Assembly (NCBI RefSeq): GCF_045310525.1
Contig: NZ_JBJHZY010000001.1
Location: forward strand, 1,736,001-1,800,000
Source: Clostridium_AT radicumherbarum
Lineage (GTDB): Bacteria; Bacillota; Clostridia; Clostridiales; Clostridiaceae
Direction of reading: 5' to 3'
DNA: 64,000 nucleotides
The notes beneath the pieces were generated by a model, which worked only from the letters and a program-made list of their open reading frames with translations, ran no database searches and was not told the origin of the DNA. How positions within the stretch are numbered: the first letter of the stretch is position 1; each line of letters begins with the position of its first letter. Shown here in pieces: positions 16,525-25,589 of this stretch. The position numbers and the translations under genes are program-made.

Positions 16525-18171
16525 ATGCATAGAAGAAATGTATTAAAAAGAACTATATATTTACTTGTACTATATATTCTATTATTTAGTGCATTATGGT
16601 GGAGGCTAAAGGTAGATACAGTTGATGATGCAGGGAAACTAGGGGTATGGGCAGATATGCAGTATAGTGAAAAAGTCAATCTCTCAGAATTGAATTATTC
16701 CTTACTTGATATTAACGGTAAACCTCTTTTAAACTATAAAAACAAATATTATGCCGTCATTGATGAAGCAGCCTTTAAAAAAAATAACTTAGATGCAAAG
16801 TCTGACAATTTATATGCCTTAATTTATATATTGCAGAGCTATAATCCTAGTTATGATTTATCTACTATAGGTTTAAGTAATAAAGAACAAAAGCTAACCT
16901 TTGAAGTTGATGAAAATACTTATAATAAACTAAAAAGTATAAAAGATATAAAAGGCTTTTATATATATTCCTATTCAGAGGTAGATAGATCAAAAGCTTG
17001 GAAAATAGAAAATTTACTTACAAATATAATGGATCCTTCTGGAGATCACAAGAAAAGTGAAGCTTCCTTAGAAATGCAGGTCTATAATAAAACTAAGGGT
17101 AATGAGCCCGCATATACTAAGTTTGCTAAAGATGTGGATGGCAATATTACTTCTGAAACCAGCCTTAATTCTGAGAACAATAATAATGTACGGCTTACAA
17201 TAGACAAAGATATTGAAGATAAAATCAATGGAGTTTTAAATTCTAGCAAATACACTAAATTTAATCAAATAAGTGCTGTTTTAATGGAAAGTAATACTGG
17301 GAAAATATTATCCATGAATCAAAAGGATGACACGCAGGCTAATCTTAATTTAGGATCTAAAACAGAAAATGGCTTTGAACCTGGCTCAATTTTTAAAGCT
17401 GTTGTGGAGGAAACAGGATTTATGCAAAAATCCCTGTCCTTAGCTGAAGAATTCTCCTGCAAGCAAAAAACTTACAGCGGTCAATATGATAAATGCGGAG
17501 ATAAGAATCATGGTATCTTAAATGCTGAGGAGGCATTTGTAGCTTCCTGTAACAATATTTACGCACAAATAGGAGATAAAGTAGGAAGAAAGAATTTTCT
17601 AGATACTGCTAGTAAAGAAGGCTTATTTAGTAAGGTATTAGGCTTTGATAGTGAGGTTACGGGAGATTATGCAAAGCTACAGGATTATGAACTTTCAGGT
17701 CAGCTGGCAATTGGCCAGAGCATGAGAATAACTCCAGTCCAGGCTCTAGCAATACCAAATACCATTATTAATGGGGGAATTTATGTTAAACCTTATATTA
17801 TAGATGCCTACGTTGATAACAATAATAATGTTAAGGAGCAGGAACAAACTCAAAGTACTAAGATCTTTGAAAAATCAACTGCAAATATTATGAAAAACGA
17901 AATGATTAAGGTAGTAAGATATGGAACAGGTACCGCAGCTTATATAGATAATATTGAAGTTGGCGGAAAAACTGGTACTACTACAAGATATAATAACAAG
18001 ACTAAGGCTTCAGACGGGTGGTTTGCAGGATTCTTTAAAATTAAAGACAAGTATTATTCTATGGTAGTGTTTGTAAAAGATATTGATACTAAAAACGAGG
18101 AGGCTGCAAATACAGCTGTTCCAATATTTAAAGACATTATTTTATCTTTAAATAGCTACCTGCAAAAATAA
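16525..18171 (+). CDS. Penicillin-binding transpeptidase (class B-like, PbpI/YrrR position)
   Basis: 548 residues. One N-terminal membrane anchor (about 9-26), a variable extracytoplasmic domain and a C-terminal transpeptidase domain. The catalytic triplets are SIFK in EPGSIFKAV (near 291), SCN in VASCNNIYAQ (near 341) and KTG in VGGKTGTT (near 487). It cross-links peptidoglycan outside the membrane. B. subtilis has pbpI (yrrR) in the same neighbourhood. It stands just before sigK, so a spore-related role is possible but not shown. Its ribosome site lies in a terminator hairpin, which is unusual. Confidence 0.88.
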   Translation: MHRRNVLKRTIYLLVLYILLFSALWWRLKVDTVDDAGKLGVWADMQYSEKVNLSELNYSLLDINGKPLLNYKNKYYAVIDEAAFKKNNLDAKSDNLYALIYILQSYNPSYDLSTIGLSNKEQKLTFEVDENTYNKLKSIKDIKGFYIYSYSEVDRSKAWKIENLLTNIMDPSGDHKKSEASLEMQVYNKTKGNEPAYTKFAKDVDGNITSETSLNSENNNNVRLTIDKDIEDKINGVLNSSKYTKFNQISAVLMESNTGKILSMNQKDDTQANLNLGSKTENGFEPGSIFKAVVEETGFMQKSLSLAEEFSCKQKTYSGQYDKCGDKNHGILNAEEAFVASCNNIYAQIGDKVGRKNFLDTASKEGLFSKVLGFDSEVTGDYAKLQDYELSGQLAIGQSMRITPVQALAIPNTIINGGIYVKPYIIDAYVDNNNNVKEQEQTQSTKIFEKSTANIMKNEMIKVVRYGTGTAAYIDNIEVGGKTGTTTRYNNKTKASDGWFAGFFKIKDKYYSMVVFVKDIDTKNEEAANTAVPIFKDIILSLNSYLQK

Positions 18172-18193
18172 TTTTATAAAACTTCTTAAATAG

Positions 18194-18222
18194 GAACATT
18201 TTTTAAAAATCTTTCATACTAT
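18194..18222 (+). promoter_or_regulatory. SigE/SigK-type promoter of sigK
   Basis: GAACATT (18194-18200), 14 bases, CATACTAT (18215-18222), close to the mother-cell consensus (-35 near GAATATT, -10 near CATACAAT). sigK genes are commonly read by SigE and then SigK. Confidence 0.6.
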
Positions 18223-18251
18223 ATTAATAAGCACTATTAGGAGGATCAGCT

Positions 18252-18959
18252 TTGTTCTTCGTTAATTGTTTATTAGATATGGCTTCAAGTATGGCCTTTC
18301 TTGTTGGCTATGTTACCAATGGGAATTCTTTTCCCCAGCCTCTTGATGAAAAAGAAGAAGAAATGTATCTTGAAAAATTTAAAAACGGAGATTTACATGC
18401 AAAGAGCATATTAGTAGAAAGAAATTTAAGATTAGTTGCACATATTGTAAAGAAGTATTCCTATCCTGGTAAAGAAGTTGATGACCTTATCTCAATAGGC
18501 ACAGTAGGACTTATCAAAGCTATCGACTCCTTTGATACCTCAAAAGGGACCAGGCTAGCAACTTATGCAGCTAGATGTATAGAAAATGAAATATTAATGC
18601 TAATAAGAAACAATAAAAAGACAAAGGGAGAAGTTTATCTACAGGAACCCATTGGGGTGGATAAGGAAGGTAATGAAATTTCCTTAATGGATGTATTAAG
18701 CAGTGATGATGATTCTATAATCGAGGTAGTGGAAACCAAAATTCAGGTTAAGAAGTTATACAGTAAAATTGAAAGTGCATTAGCGAAAAGGGAACAGCTT
18801 GTTATTGAAATGAGATACGGCCTTACAGATGGAAAGCCAAAGACACAAAGAGAAATTGCAAAGCTCCTGGGAATTTCCAGGTCCTATGTTTCTAGAATTG
18901 AGAAAAGAGCATTGAAAAAGTTATACAAAGAATTAAATACACTTAAAAATAATGGCTGA
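18252..18959 (+). CDS. sigK: RNA polymerase sporulation sigma factor SigK, uninterrupted
   Basis: 235 residues. A hydrophobic N-terminal pro-sequence of about 20 residues (ending near GYVTNG) precedes the sigma-70 core: region 2 with NLRLVAHIVKKY and RLATYAARCIENEILM, and region 4 with TQREIAKLLGISRSYVSRIEKRALKKL. It drives late mother-cell genes (coat, cortex, maturation). The start is TTG with AGGAGG 7 bases upstream. No skin-type element interrupts it. The pro-sequence implies activation by a SpoIVFB-type protease, unlike C. difficile SigK, which lacks one. Confidence 0.95.
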   Translation: MFFVNCLLDMASSMAFLVGYVTNGNSFPQPLDEKEEEMYLEKFKNGDLHAKSILVERNLRLVAHIVKKYSYPGKEVDDLISIGTVGLIKAIDSFDTSKGTRLATYAARCIENEILMLIRNNKKTKGEVYLQEPIGVDKEGNEISLMDVLSSDDDSIIEVVETKIQVKKLYSKIESALAKREQLVIEMRYGLTDGKPKTQREIAKLLGISRSYVSRIEKRALKKLYKELNTLKNNG

Positions 18960-18970
18960 AGTAATGTTAA

Positions 18971-19022
18971 ATGGGGATTTGAAATGAGAAGTCAGCTTCT
19001 TTAATTTCATATCCCTACATTT
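18971..19022 (+). other. Imperfect hairpin between sigK and aroE
   Basis: Nested arms GGGAT/ATCCC, GAAAT/ATTTC and GAAG/CTTC around loop TCAG. No T-run follows, so it may be a weak terminator or a leader structure for aroE. Nothing else was seen between 18960 and 19131. Confidence 0.35.
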
Positions 19023-19131
19023 GTTAAAAAATAGAAATTTTTATATTAATTAAAGGATTTTTATAATTTCTATTGAATAAATTAAGTAGATAGTGGAAAT
19101 TGATTTTATTAATAAAATTAGAGGTGTTAGC

Positions 19132-19920
19132 TTGAAAATTTGCGGATTACTTGGACAAAATATTACTTACTCTAAATCACCAGAAATACATAGTGAATAT
19201 TATAAACTTAAATGTTATGGACTTGAGTATAAAATATTTGATTTAGAGGAAAAAGAGATTGAAATTTTTATTAATAATTTAAGGAATAGTAATATTATAG
19301 GATTTAATGTAACAATACCCTATAAGGAAAAGATAATAAAATATTTAGATACAGTTACTTACCCTGCTAATACAATTAATGCGGTTAATACTGTACTTGT
19401 AACTGAAGATGAACTTGTTGGTTACAATACAGATTACTCAGGTTTTATGAAGAGCCTTAAAGTAAATAGTCTTAATATTGAAAATGGAAAGGCTTTAATA
19501 ATAGGCGCTGGAGGTGCTGCAAAAGCAGTGTATCATGGACTTTTGGATTTAAATTGTAATGACATTGAAATTGTAACTAGAAATGTTAATAAAGCAGCTG
19601 AGTATTTTGGAAATTATAGCAAAATATTTTCTAGTGATTCTATTAAAGATTTAAGCAAATATAATATTATTATAAACTGCACTCCCTTAGGAGGCAAAAA
19701 TTATATGAACATGCTTCCTATAGAAGTAGACACAATTAAGGCTAATTGCATTGCCTATGATTTAGTTTATAATCCAGCTGAAACAAGATTTTTGCATGAA
19801 GCAAAAATACAGGGGGCGCAAGTTTTTAATGGTGAAGCTATGCTTAAATTTCAGGCCTATGAGGCTGCAGATATTTGGGCTGATTATTTATATGGAGGGG
19901 ACAAACATGAAACTAATTGA
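19132..19920 (+). CDS. aroE: Shikimate dehydrogenase
   Basis: 262 residues. N-terminal substrate domain with GQNITYSKSPEIHSEYY and NVTIPYKEKI (catalytic Lys), NAVNTV, then a Rossmann domain with IGAGGAAKAVYHGL (NADP loop) and NGEAMLKFQAYEA near the end. It reduces 3-dehydroshikimate in aromatic amino acid synthesis. The start is TTG after GAGGTG; a GTG 39 bases upstream lacks a ribosome site. The 3' end overlaps pilT by 14 bases, so the two are coupled. Confidence 0.9.
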   Translation: MKICGLLGQNITYSKSPEIHSEYYKLKCYGLEYKIFDLEEKEIEIFINNLRNSNIIGFNVTIPYKEKIIKYLDTVTYPANTINAVNTVLVTEDELVGYNTDYSGFMKSLKVNSLNIENGKALIIGAGGAAKAVYHGLLDLNCNDIEIVTRNVNKAAEYFGNYSKIFSSDSIKDLSKYNIIINCTPLGGKNYMNMLPIEVDTIKANCIAYDLVYNPAETRFLHEAKIQGAQVFNGEAMLKFQAYEAADIWADYLYGGDKHETN

Positions 19921-20962
19921 GCTATTAGAAATTACTACAAGAGAAGGTGCATCTGATTTACATTTAACAGTAGGAATTCCACCAGTTATGCGCTTAAATG
20001 GTGAACTTATAAAAATCGCTAGCAATACTCTTACAGTACTGGATACTGAGGTATATACAAAAGAAATATTAAGCAGCACTGATTATGAAAATTACATAAA
20101 AAAAGGAGAAATTGATATATCCTACTCTATTTCCGGCCTTGGAAGGTTTAGGGTGAATATATTTAAACAAAGAGGCAGTGATGCACTAGCTATTAGGTCT
20201 GTAGCTCTTAACATACCTTCTTTATATGATTTAGGCTTTCCCCCTGTTATTAAAGAATTAACTGAAAGGCAAAGGGGGCTGGTGCTTGTAACAGGTCCTA
20301 CTGGAAGCGGAAAAAGTACAACTTTGGCTGCAATGATTAATGAAATAAATAACACTCGTGCAGCTAATATTATTACACTAGAAGATCCAGTAGAATATTT
20401 ACATAAACATAATAAAAGTATAATAAATCAAAGAGAAATTGGGAAAGATAGTCTTAACTATCAAAATGCATTAAAATCAGTATTAAGGGAAGATCCTGAT
20501 GTTATACTAGTAGGAGAGATGAGGGACATAGAGACAATATCCATTGCTATAACAGCTGCTGAAACTGGCCATCTTGTTTTCTCAACTTTACATACCATTG
20601 GTTCAGCTAAAACAATAGATAGAATTATTGATGTTTTTCCTCCTCATGCTCAGCAGCAAATAAAAGTACAACTTGCAGCTGTACTGCAGGGTATCATATC
20701 ACAACAATTATTGCCTAAAGCATATGGCAAAGGAAGAGTTGCAGCCTTAGAAATAATGATAGCCACCCCGGCAATTCAAAACTTAATTCGTGAAGGTAAA
20801 ACTCATCAAATAGAATCTTCTGTTCAAACAGGAGGGAAATTTGGAATGAAAACTATGGATATGGCTTTGGCAGGGTTAGTTAAAAAAGATATAATAACAG
20901 ATGAGGTTTCCTTAACTTATGCAGTAGATAGAGAAATTTTAGAAAAGATGTTAATTCTGTAA
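19907..20962 (+). CDS. pilT: Type IV pilus retraction ATPase PilT
   Basis: 351 residues. Walker A GPTGSGKSTTLA (near 128), Asp box IITLEDPVEYLHKH, Walker B RDIET region in VGEMRDIETIS, and His box GHLVFSTLHT, followed by the PilT C-terminal domain with MKTMDMALAGLV. It powers pilus disassembly at the cytoplasmic face. The start 19907 follows GGAGGGG; the longer frame from 19796 is antisense-like overlap with aroE. No other pilus genes are in the window. Confidence 0.9.
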   Translation: MKLIELLEITTREGASDLHLTVGIPPVMRLNGELIKIASNTLTVLDTEVYTKEILSSTDYENYIKKGEIDISYSISGLGRFRVNIFKQRGSDALAIRSVALNIPSLYDLGFPPVIKELTERQRGLVLVTGPTGSGKSTTLAAMINEINNTRAANIITLEDPVEYLHKHNKSIINQREIGKDSLNYQNALKSVLREDPDVILVGEMRDIETISIAITAAETGHLVFSTLHTIGSAKTIDRIIDVFPPHAQQQIKVQLAAVLQGIISQQLLPKAYGKGRVAALEIMIATPAIQNLIREGKTHQIESSVQTGGKFGMKTMDMALAGLVKKDIITDEVSLTYAVDREILEKMLIL

Positions 20963-21030
20963 AGCTTCAAAAGTAATTTGTTTTTATTATTTTCTAATTG
21001 ATTTTACTTAAGTGTTATTACTTCATGGAA

Positions 21031-21058
21031 TAAAAAAAGGACCTAAGGTCCTTTTTTA
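21031..21058. terminator. Bidirectional terminator between pilT and the small convergent gene
   Basis: A near-perfect palindrome, AAAAAAAGGACC / GGTCCTTTTTTT, with runs of A before and T after. It serves pilT on the plus strand and the 54-codon gene on the minus strand, whose stop codon lies in the arm. Confidence 0.85.
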
Positions 21059-21220
21059 AAACATTAAATAATCTATCATTTTTAAACATGTATCGTTATT
21101 ACTTTTTTCCAATTGTGTCTTATTAGCTTCTTTTTCAACTTTGTTGTTTTCTTTAATTATTTCATTACAAAACTTAAAAACTAAATTTTCATTTACTACA
21201 ACACTATTGCCTTCTATCAT
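21056..21220 (-). CDS. Small protein of unknown function, 54 residues
   Basis: Minus-strand frame from ATG (complement of 21218-21220) to TAA (21056-21058). The ribosome site is very strong (TTGAGGAGGG, about 6 bases before ATG). The peptide is hydrophilic and lysine/glutamate/asparagine-rich (MIEGNSVVVNENLVFKFC... ending MIDYLMF), with two cysteines and a likely helical middle; no membrane segment and no family recognised. It has its own promoter, a leader of about 160 bases and a terminator, which together make it a credible gene despite its size. Its two neighbours are on the opposite strand. Confidence 0.65.
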   Translation of the reverse strand: MIEGNSVVVNENLVFKFCNEIIKENNKVEKEANKTQLEKSNNDTCLKMIDYLMF

Positions 21221-21382
21221 ATTAACCCTCCTCAATTTTTACAGATAAATAAAAATTGAGGCTTTACCAGAAGGATTCGTCCTTTTTGTGAAGCAGCTTT
21301 AAATCTAAATAATAAATTAATTTGTAGGAACCCATGAGGGCTACCTCCCTATCTTGCTATTATATAACATATAATATTTTAT
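21221..21382 (-). promoter_or_regulatory. Structured leader RNA of the 54-codon gene, candidate riboregulator
   Basis: Read on the minus strand. A first hairpin near 21323-21348 pairs GTAG with CTAC around CCC-TCAT-GGG. A second, near 21270-21287, is AAGGA-CGAA-TCCTT. A final hairpin (21227-21260 region) pairs CCTCAATTTTTA with TAAAAATTGAGG and takes in part of the Shine-Dalgarno sequence. An upstream structured domain and a hairpin that hides the ribosome site resemble translational riboswitches. I do not recognise a known class from the conserved-looking bases. Confidence 0.5.
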
Positions 21383-21388
21383 ATTTAT

Positions 21389-21417
21389 ATTATAGCATAA
21401 AGTGGAAATATATACAA
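21389..21417 (-). promoter_or_regulatory. SigA promoter of the 54-codon gene
   Basis: On the minus strand: TTGTAT (complement of 21412-21417), 17 bases, TATAAT (complement of 21389-21394). Confidence 0.65.
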
Positions 21418-21619
21418 ATTCACAAACCTCAAAGAAGCTTAAGCAATTGCAATATTTCATTATAATGCTGTGATTATAAAATTTATTCTACTTTACCTCC
21501 AAATTTCTTTAATATATACAATTATGCTTGCAAATATAAATTATTATAGAGAAATAATAAATTTTCTATAGAATTTAAGTATAAATTGTGCTAAAATATC
21601 TGTGAACTAGGGGGGATTG

Positions 21620-22930
21620 ATGTTGGAAATAATAAGTACACTAATGAAAATCAGTTCTCAAATTTTGAGTGCTTTTGTATTCATTGTATCAATGTATTAT
21701 TTATGTATATCTTTTTTCGGGTTATACAAAAAAAAGGAAGTTAATAATGTAGAGCCTAAAAAAAGCTTTGCTTTATTGGTCGCAGCTCATAATGAAGAAA
21801 AGGTAATTCAAGATATTATTTATAGCTTGAAAAGATTAGATTACCCCAAGGAATTATATGATATATTTGTTATAGCAGATAATTGTACTGATAAAACAGC
21901 AGCTATTGGCAGAAATGCAGGTGCTCTTGTTTATGAGCGATTTAGTAAAACAAAAAAAGGAAAAGGTTATGCTTTAGAATGGATGTTTGATAAAATTTTC
22001 AAACTAGATAAAAAGTATGATGCAGTTGCAATTTTTGATGCTGATAATCTTGCTTCTAGAAACTTTTTAAGAGAGATGAATAGCAAGCTTTGTGATGGTT
22101 TTAAAGTAGTTCAAGGTTACTTGGATAGTAAGAATCCTACAGATACTTGGATAACCGGAAGCTATTCAATAGCCTTTTGGACCTCAAACAGAATGTTTCA
22201 ATTATCTAGAAGAAATCTTGGCCTTTCTAATCAATTAGGAGGAACAGGTTTTTGTATAGATACAGAAACCTTAAAAGAGTTAGGATGGGGTGCTACCTGC
22301 CTGACAGAGGATTTGGAGTTTACCTGTAAGCTAGTATTAAACGGATGTAAGGTAGGCTGGGCACACGAAGCCGTTATTTATGACGAGAAGCCGTTAACCC
22401 TTTCACAATCTTGGTGGCAGAGAAAGAGATGGATGCAGGGTTTTACAGATGTTGCTAGCAGGTATTTCTTCAAACTTATGAAGAAAGGCATTGTGGAATT
22501 TAATATGACAGCAATTGACTGTGCCTTATACAGCATTCAGCCAATGGTAATTCTAATACTTGGTGTGGCAATGATATTAGACTATATCAGTAGAATTACC
22601 GCAATCAATTTGTCCTCAATTATGAGTTTCTTCTCTAATCTTTCAGATTCTCATAGTCTTATTAATTCATTAGACCTAGGACATATTCAAACAGTTACTA
22701 TAGTGTTGTTCGTAGTTTCCGTATTACAATTTATTTACACTCCAATAGTATTAATATTAGAGAAAAAGCTTAATTTAAAAATCTTCTTTTATTATATTAT
22801 TTTCCCTATATATACTGTTACCTGGGTTCCTATTTCTGTACTTGGAATAATAGATAGAAATAAAAAAGATTGGAGCCACACAGCCCATACAAGAAGTGTG
22901 AATATTACGGACTTAGAAAAAGTTAATTAA
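21620..22930 (+). CDS. Membrane glycosyltransferase, family 2 (processive type)
   Basis: 436 residues. An N-terminal membrane segment (about 5-30), a GT-A domain with VAAHNEEKVI, IADNCTDKT, the DXD-like FDADN, a TED motif (CLTEDLEF) and QRKRW (the QxxRW acceptor-site motif of processive enzymes), then three C-terminal membrane segments. It probably polymerises or adds a sugar such as GlcNAc at the membrane; the product is unknown. The start was taken as ATG 21620 after AGGGGGG; TTG 21623 is also possible. It stands alone between pilT and ftsA with its own terminator. Confidence 0.8.
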   Translation: MLEIISTLMKISSQILSAFVFIVSMYYLCISFFGLYKKKEVNNVEPKKSFALLVAAHNEEKVIQDIIYSLKRLDYPKELYDIFVIADNCTDKTAAIGRNAGALVYERFSKTKKGKGYALEWMFDKIFKLDKKYDAVAIFDADNLASRNFLREMNSKLCDGFKVVQGYLDSKNPTDTWITGSYSIAFWTSNRMFQLSRRNLGLSNQLGGTGFCIDTETLKELGWGATCLTEDLEFTCKLVLNGCKVGWAHEAVIYDEKPLTLSQSWWQRKRWMQGFTDVASRYFFKLMKKGIVEFNMTAIDCALYSIQPMVILILGVAMILDYISRITAINLSSIMSFFSNLSDSHSLINSLDLGHIQTVTIVLFVVSVLQFIYTPIVLILEKKLNLKIFFYYIIFPIYTVTWVPISVLGIIDRNKKDWSHTAHTRSVNITDLEKVN

Positions 22931-22932
22931 TT

Positions 22933-22962
22933 AAGAGAATAGCTTCAGCTATTCTCTTTTCT
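22933..22962 (+). terminator. Terminator after the glycosyltransferase
   Basis: AAGAGAATAGC-TTCA-GCTATTCTCTTTT, a perfect 11-bp stem with tetraloop and T-rich tail. Confidence 0.9.
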
Positions 22963-23064
22963 TTTCGATAATATCTATATAAAAAGTTTTAAATCTTAGA
23001 GGAAAAATTAAATTCATGTTGAATATAATATTTAGGGTTCTTTTATAAAGGGGGATAGGACTGA

Positions 23065-24336
23065 ATGGATGAATATGTTTATGCGTTGGATATTGGATCT
23101 TCTAAAATTTGTGGTGCTGCCGGTAAACTAGAAAAAACTGGTAGAATTCAAATTGTAGGCGTTACAACTGTACCTTGTATTGGATTAAAAAAAGGTATTG
23201 TAGTTGATATAGATAGCACGGCATCCTCAATAAATAATTGCATAGAGCAGTTAAAAAGAATGATTGATAGAGAAATAACAAATGTTTTTATATCTCTTTC
23301 AGGAAGTATGTGTGAACTTATTCCAAGCAGAGGTGTTGTTGCGGTTTCATCAGAAGATAGAGAAATAACTAAAAGCGATGTTAAAAGGGTTTTAAATGCT
23401 TCAAGAATTGTTTCTATCCAAAACAATAAAGAAATTATTGGAGTTATTCCAAAGCAATTTATAATTGATGGTTATGACAACATAAAAGATCCCGTTGGAA
23501 TGTCAGGAATGAAGCTTGAAGTAGAATCTGAAGTAATAGTATCGCAAACAACAATTGTCAACAATTTATTGAAAAGTGTACATAAAGCTGGCCTTCAAGT
23601 TGAAGGAATTGTTTTAGAACCTTTAGCAATTGCTAAAGCTGTAACAAAAAAGGACGAAAATCTAATTAATATAGCTATTATTGACGTTGGATATGAAAAA
23701 ACCGATATAGCTATATATAAAAATGGAAATTTAAAACATACTGAAGGTATCCCTTTAGGTGGTAATGCAATAACAAATGATATTGCAATTTGCTTAAAAA
23801 TTCCTTATTCAGAAGCTGAAAAGTTAAAAATAAAGTATGGGACCATGTATAGGACTAATTTTGATTCTGCTGAAAATATTAAAGTAAATGTATCAGATAA
23901 TGAATCTATTATAATAGATAGAAATACTTTAATGGAAATTATTGAAGCAAGAATAGAAGAAATTTTTTCATTAATAAATAATAAATTAAATAGTACTGGA
24001 TTTTTAGAGGAAATTGATGTTATTATTTTAGCCGGTGGAGGAATTTCTGAGTTTAATAATATTTCTGAAGCTTGTCGCATTAGGTTAAATAAACCTGTTA
24101 GAATCGGAGCACCAGATTTCGTAGGTGCCTCTAATCCCATTTTTAACACAGCCATTGGAATTATAAAAGATGTTTACAGTCCATCAAATTTTAAGAACTT
24201 TACGGAAAGTAAGGAATTTGATTCTGAAAAACCTACTAAAGTAAATAAAATTTATAATTCTGTAACACATAATAAGGAAAATAAGAATGAAAGTGTAATT
24301 ACAAAAATAAAAGTCTTTTTAGCAGATTTTTTCTAA
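23065..24336 (+). CDS. ftsA: Cell division protein FtsA-like actin homologue
   Basis: 423 residues. Actin/Hsp70-type ATPase fold with DIGSSKICG (phosphate 1) at residues 9-17, an SHS2-like insertion, IIDVGYEKTDIAIY (phosphate 2, near 206-219) and LAGGGISEF (adenosine motif, near 325). A C-terminal amphipathic helix (TKIKVFLADFF) probably tethers it to the membrane. It recruits FtsZ. ftsZ starts 12 bases after the stop. The ribosome site is GGGGG spaced about 11 bases from ATG. Confidence 0.88.
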   Translation: MDEYVYALDIGSSKICGAAGKLEKTGRIQIVGVTTVPCIGLKKGIVVDIDSTASSINNCIEQLKRMIDREITNVFISLSGSMCELIPSRGVVAVSSEDREITKSDVKRVLNASRIVSIQNNKEIIGVIPKQFIIDGYDNIKDPVGMSGMKLEVESEVIVSQTTIVNNLLKSVHKAGLQVEGIVLEPLAIAKAVTKKDENLINIAIIDVGYEKTDIAIYKNGNLKHTEGIPLGGNAITNDIAICLKIPYSEAEKLKIKYGTMYRTNFDSAENIKVNVSDNESIIIDRNTLMEIIEARIEEIFSLINNKLNSTGFLEEIDVIILAGGGISEFNNISEACRIRLNKPVRIGAPDFVGASNPIFNTAIGIIKDVYSPSNFKNFTESKEFDSEKPTKVNKIYNSVTHNKENKNESVITKIKVFLADFF

Positions 24337-24348
24337 TGAGGAGGTAGT

Positions 24349-25440
24349 ATGATGCTAGATTTTGATATTGATGTTCAACAATTTGCCCAAATTAAAGTTA
24401 TTGGGTGCGGTGGTGGTGGTAATAACGCCGTTAATAGAATGATTCTAGGTGGATTGAAAAATGTAGAATTTATAGCTGTAAATACAGATAAGCAGGCCTT
24501 AATGCTTTCACAAGCAACACAAAAGATTCAAATAGGAGACAAGCTTACCAAAGGTCTTGGAGCTGGTGCTAATCCTGAAATTGGGCAAAAGGCTGCTGAA
24601 GAAAGCAAAGAAGAAATATCTCAAGCTATTAAAGGTTCAGACATGGTATTTATTACAGCAGGAATGGGCGGCGGTACTGGAACTGGTGCTGCTCCGGTAA
24701 TTGCAGAAATAGCAAAATCCATGGGAATACTTACTGTTGGAGTTGTAACAAAACCTTTTCCATTTGAAGGCAGAAAGAGAATGCTTCATGCTGAAATGGG
24801 AATTAAGAATTTAAAAGACAGAGTTGATACTTTAGTTACTATACCTAATGAAAGATTATTAAGTATAGTAGATAAAAAAACTCCTCTTATTGAATCATTT
24901 AAATTGGCTGATGATGTTTTAAGACAAGGTGTACAAGGTATATCAGATTTGATCACAATTCCAGGGCTTGTTAATCTTGACTTTGCAGATGTTAAGACAA
25001 TAATGATAGATAGAGGCTTAGCTCATATGGGTACAGGTGAAGGCCGCGGCGACAATAGAGCAGCTGAAGCTGCAAAACAAGCCATTTCTAGTCCATTGTT
25101 AGAAACTTCAATAATTGGAGCTACAGGTGTTCTTTTAAATATTACTGGTGGTTCGGATTTCTCACTTATTGAAATGAACGAAGCTGCTGAAATAGTTCAG
25201 CAGGCAGCAGATCCAGATGCAAATATTATTGTAGGTGCAGTAATTGATGAAAACTTAAAGGACGAAATTAGAATTACTGTAATAGCTACAGGCTTTGAAG
25301 CAAATAAAAATGAAATTAAAATGACAAAGCCAGAAGGTACAGCTGTTAATAGTGAAGCAGCTTTTACCCTAGAAAAAGAAAAATATGACGAAAATGATTT
25401 AGAAATACCTGCTTTCTTAAGAAGGTCATCAAAGAGATAA
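24349..25440 (+). CDS. ftsZ: Cell division GTPase FtsZ
   Basis: 363 residues. Tubulin fold with IGCGGGGNNAVNRM, the signature GMGGGTGTGAAP (near 105-116), T7 loop FADVKTIM, and a short C-terminal tail ending EIPAFLRRSSKR that binds FtsA and other partners. It forms the Z ring. Two ATGs lie at 24349 and 24352; the second is better spaced from GAGGAGG. The pair is the only division module in the window. The spoIIGA-sigE-sigG cluster follows. Confidence 0.97.
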   Translation: MMLDFDIDVQQFAQIKVIGCGGGGNNAVNRMILGGLKNVEFIAVNTDKQALMLSQATQKIQIGDKLTKGLGAGANPEIGQKAAEESKEEISQAIKGSDMVFITAGMGGGTGTGAAPVIAEIAKSMGILTVGVVTKPFPFEGRKRMLHAEMGIKNLKDRVDTLVTIPNERLLSIVDKKTPLIESFKLADDVLRQGVQGISDLITIPGLVNLDFADVKTIMIDRGLAHMGTGEGRGDNRAAEAAKQAISSPLLETSIIGATGVLLNITGGSDFSLIEMNEAAEIVQQAADPDANIIVGAVIDENLKDEIRITVIATGFEANKNEIKMTKPEGTAVNSEAAFTLEKEKYDENDLEIPAFLRRSSKR

Positions 25441-25462
25441 TTTAGTTAAATAATATTTTAGT

Positions 25463-25526
25463 GCCATCCACTGAAAAAAAGCAGCGTTCTTAATTTTAGG
25501 AATGCTGCTTTTTTTCTGGGTGGCTC
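25463..25526 (+). terminator. Terminator after ftsZ
   Basis: Core stem AAAAAAAGCAGCGTTCT / AGGAATGCTGCTTTTTTT (25474-25517), with possible outer pairing of GCCATCCA with TGGGTGGC. Confidence 0.85.
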
Positions 25527-25589
25527 TTGGCTTTTTTTGAGGTTTTATGCACTATTTTATATTTAAAAAATAATATTGTCTTTTATGAA

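Noticed and set aside
18252..18959. sigK interrupted by a skin element
   Set aside because: The reading frame is continuous from the pro-sequence through region 4.2.
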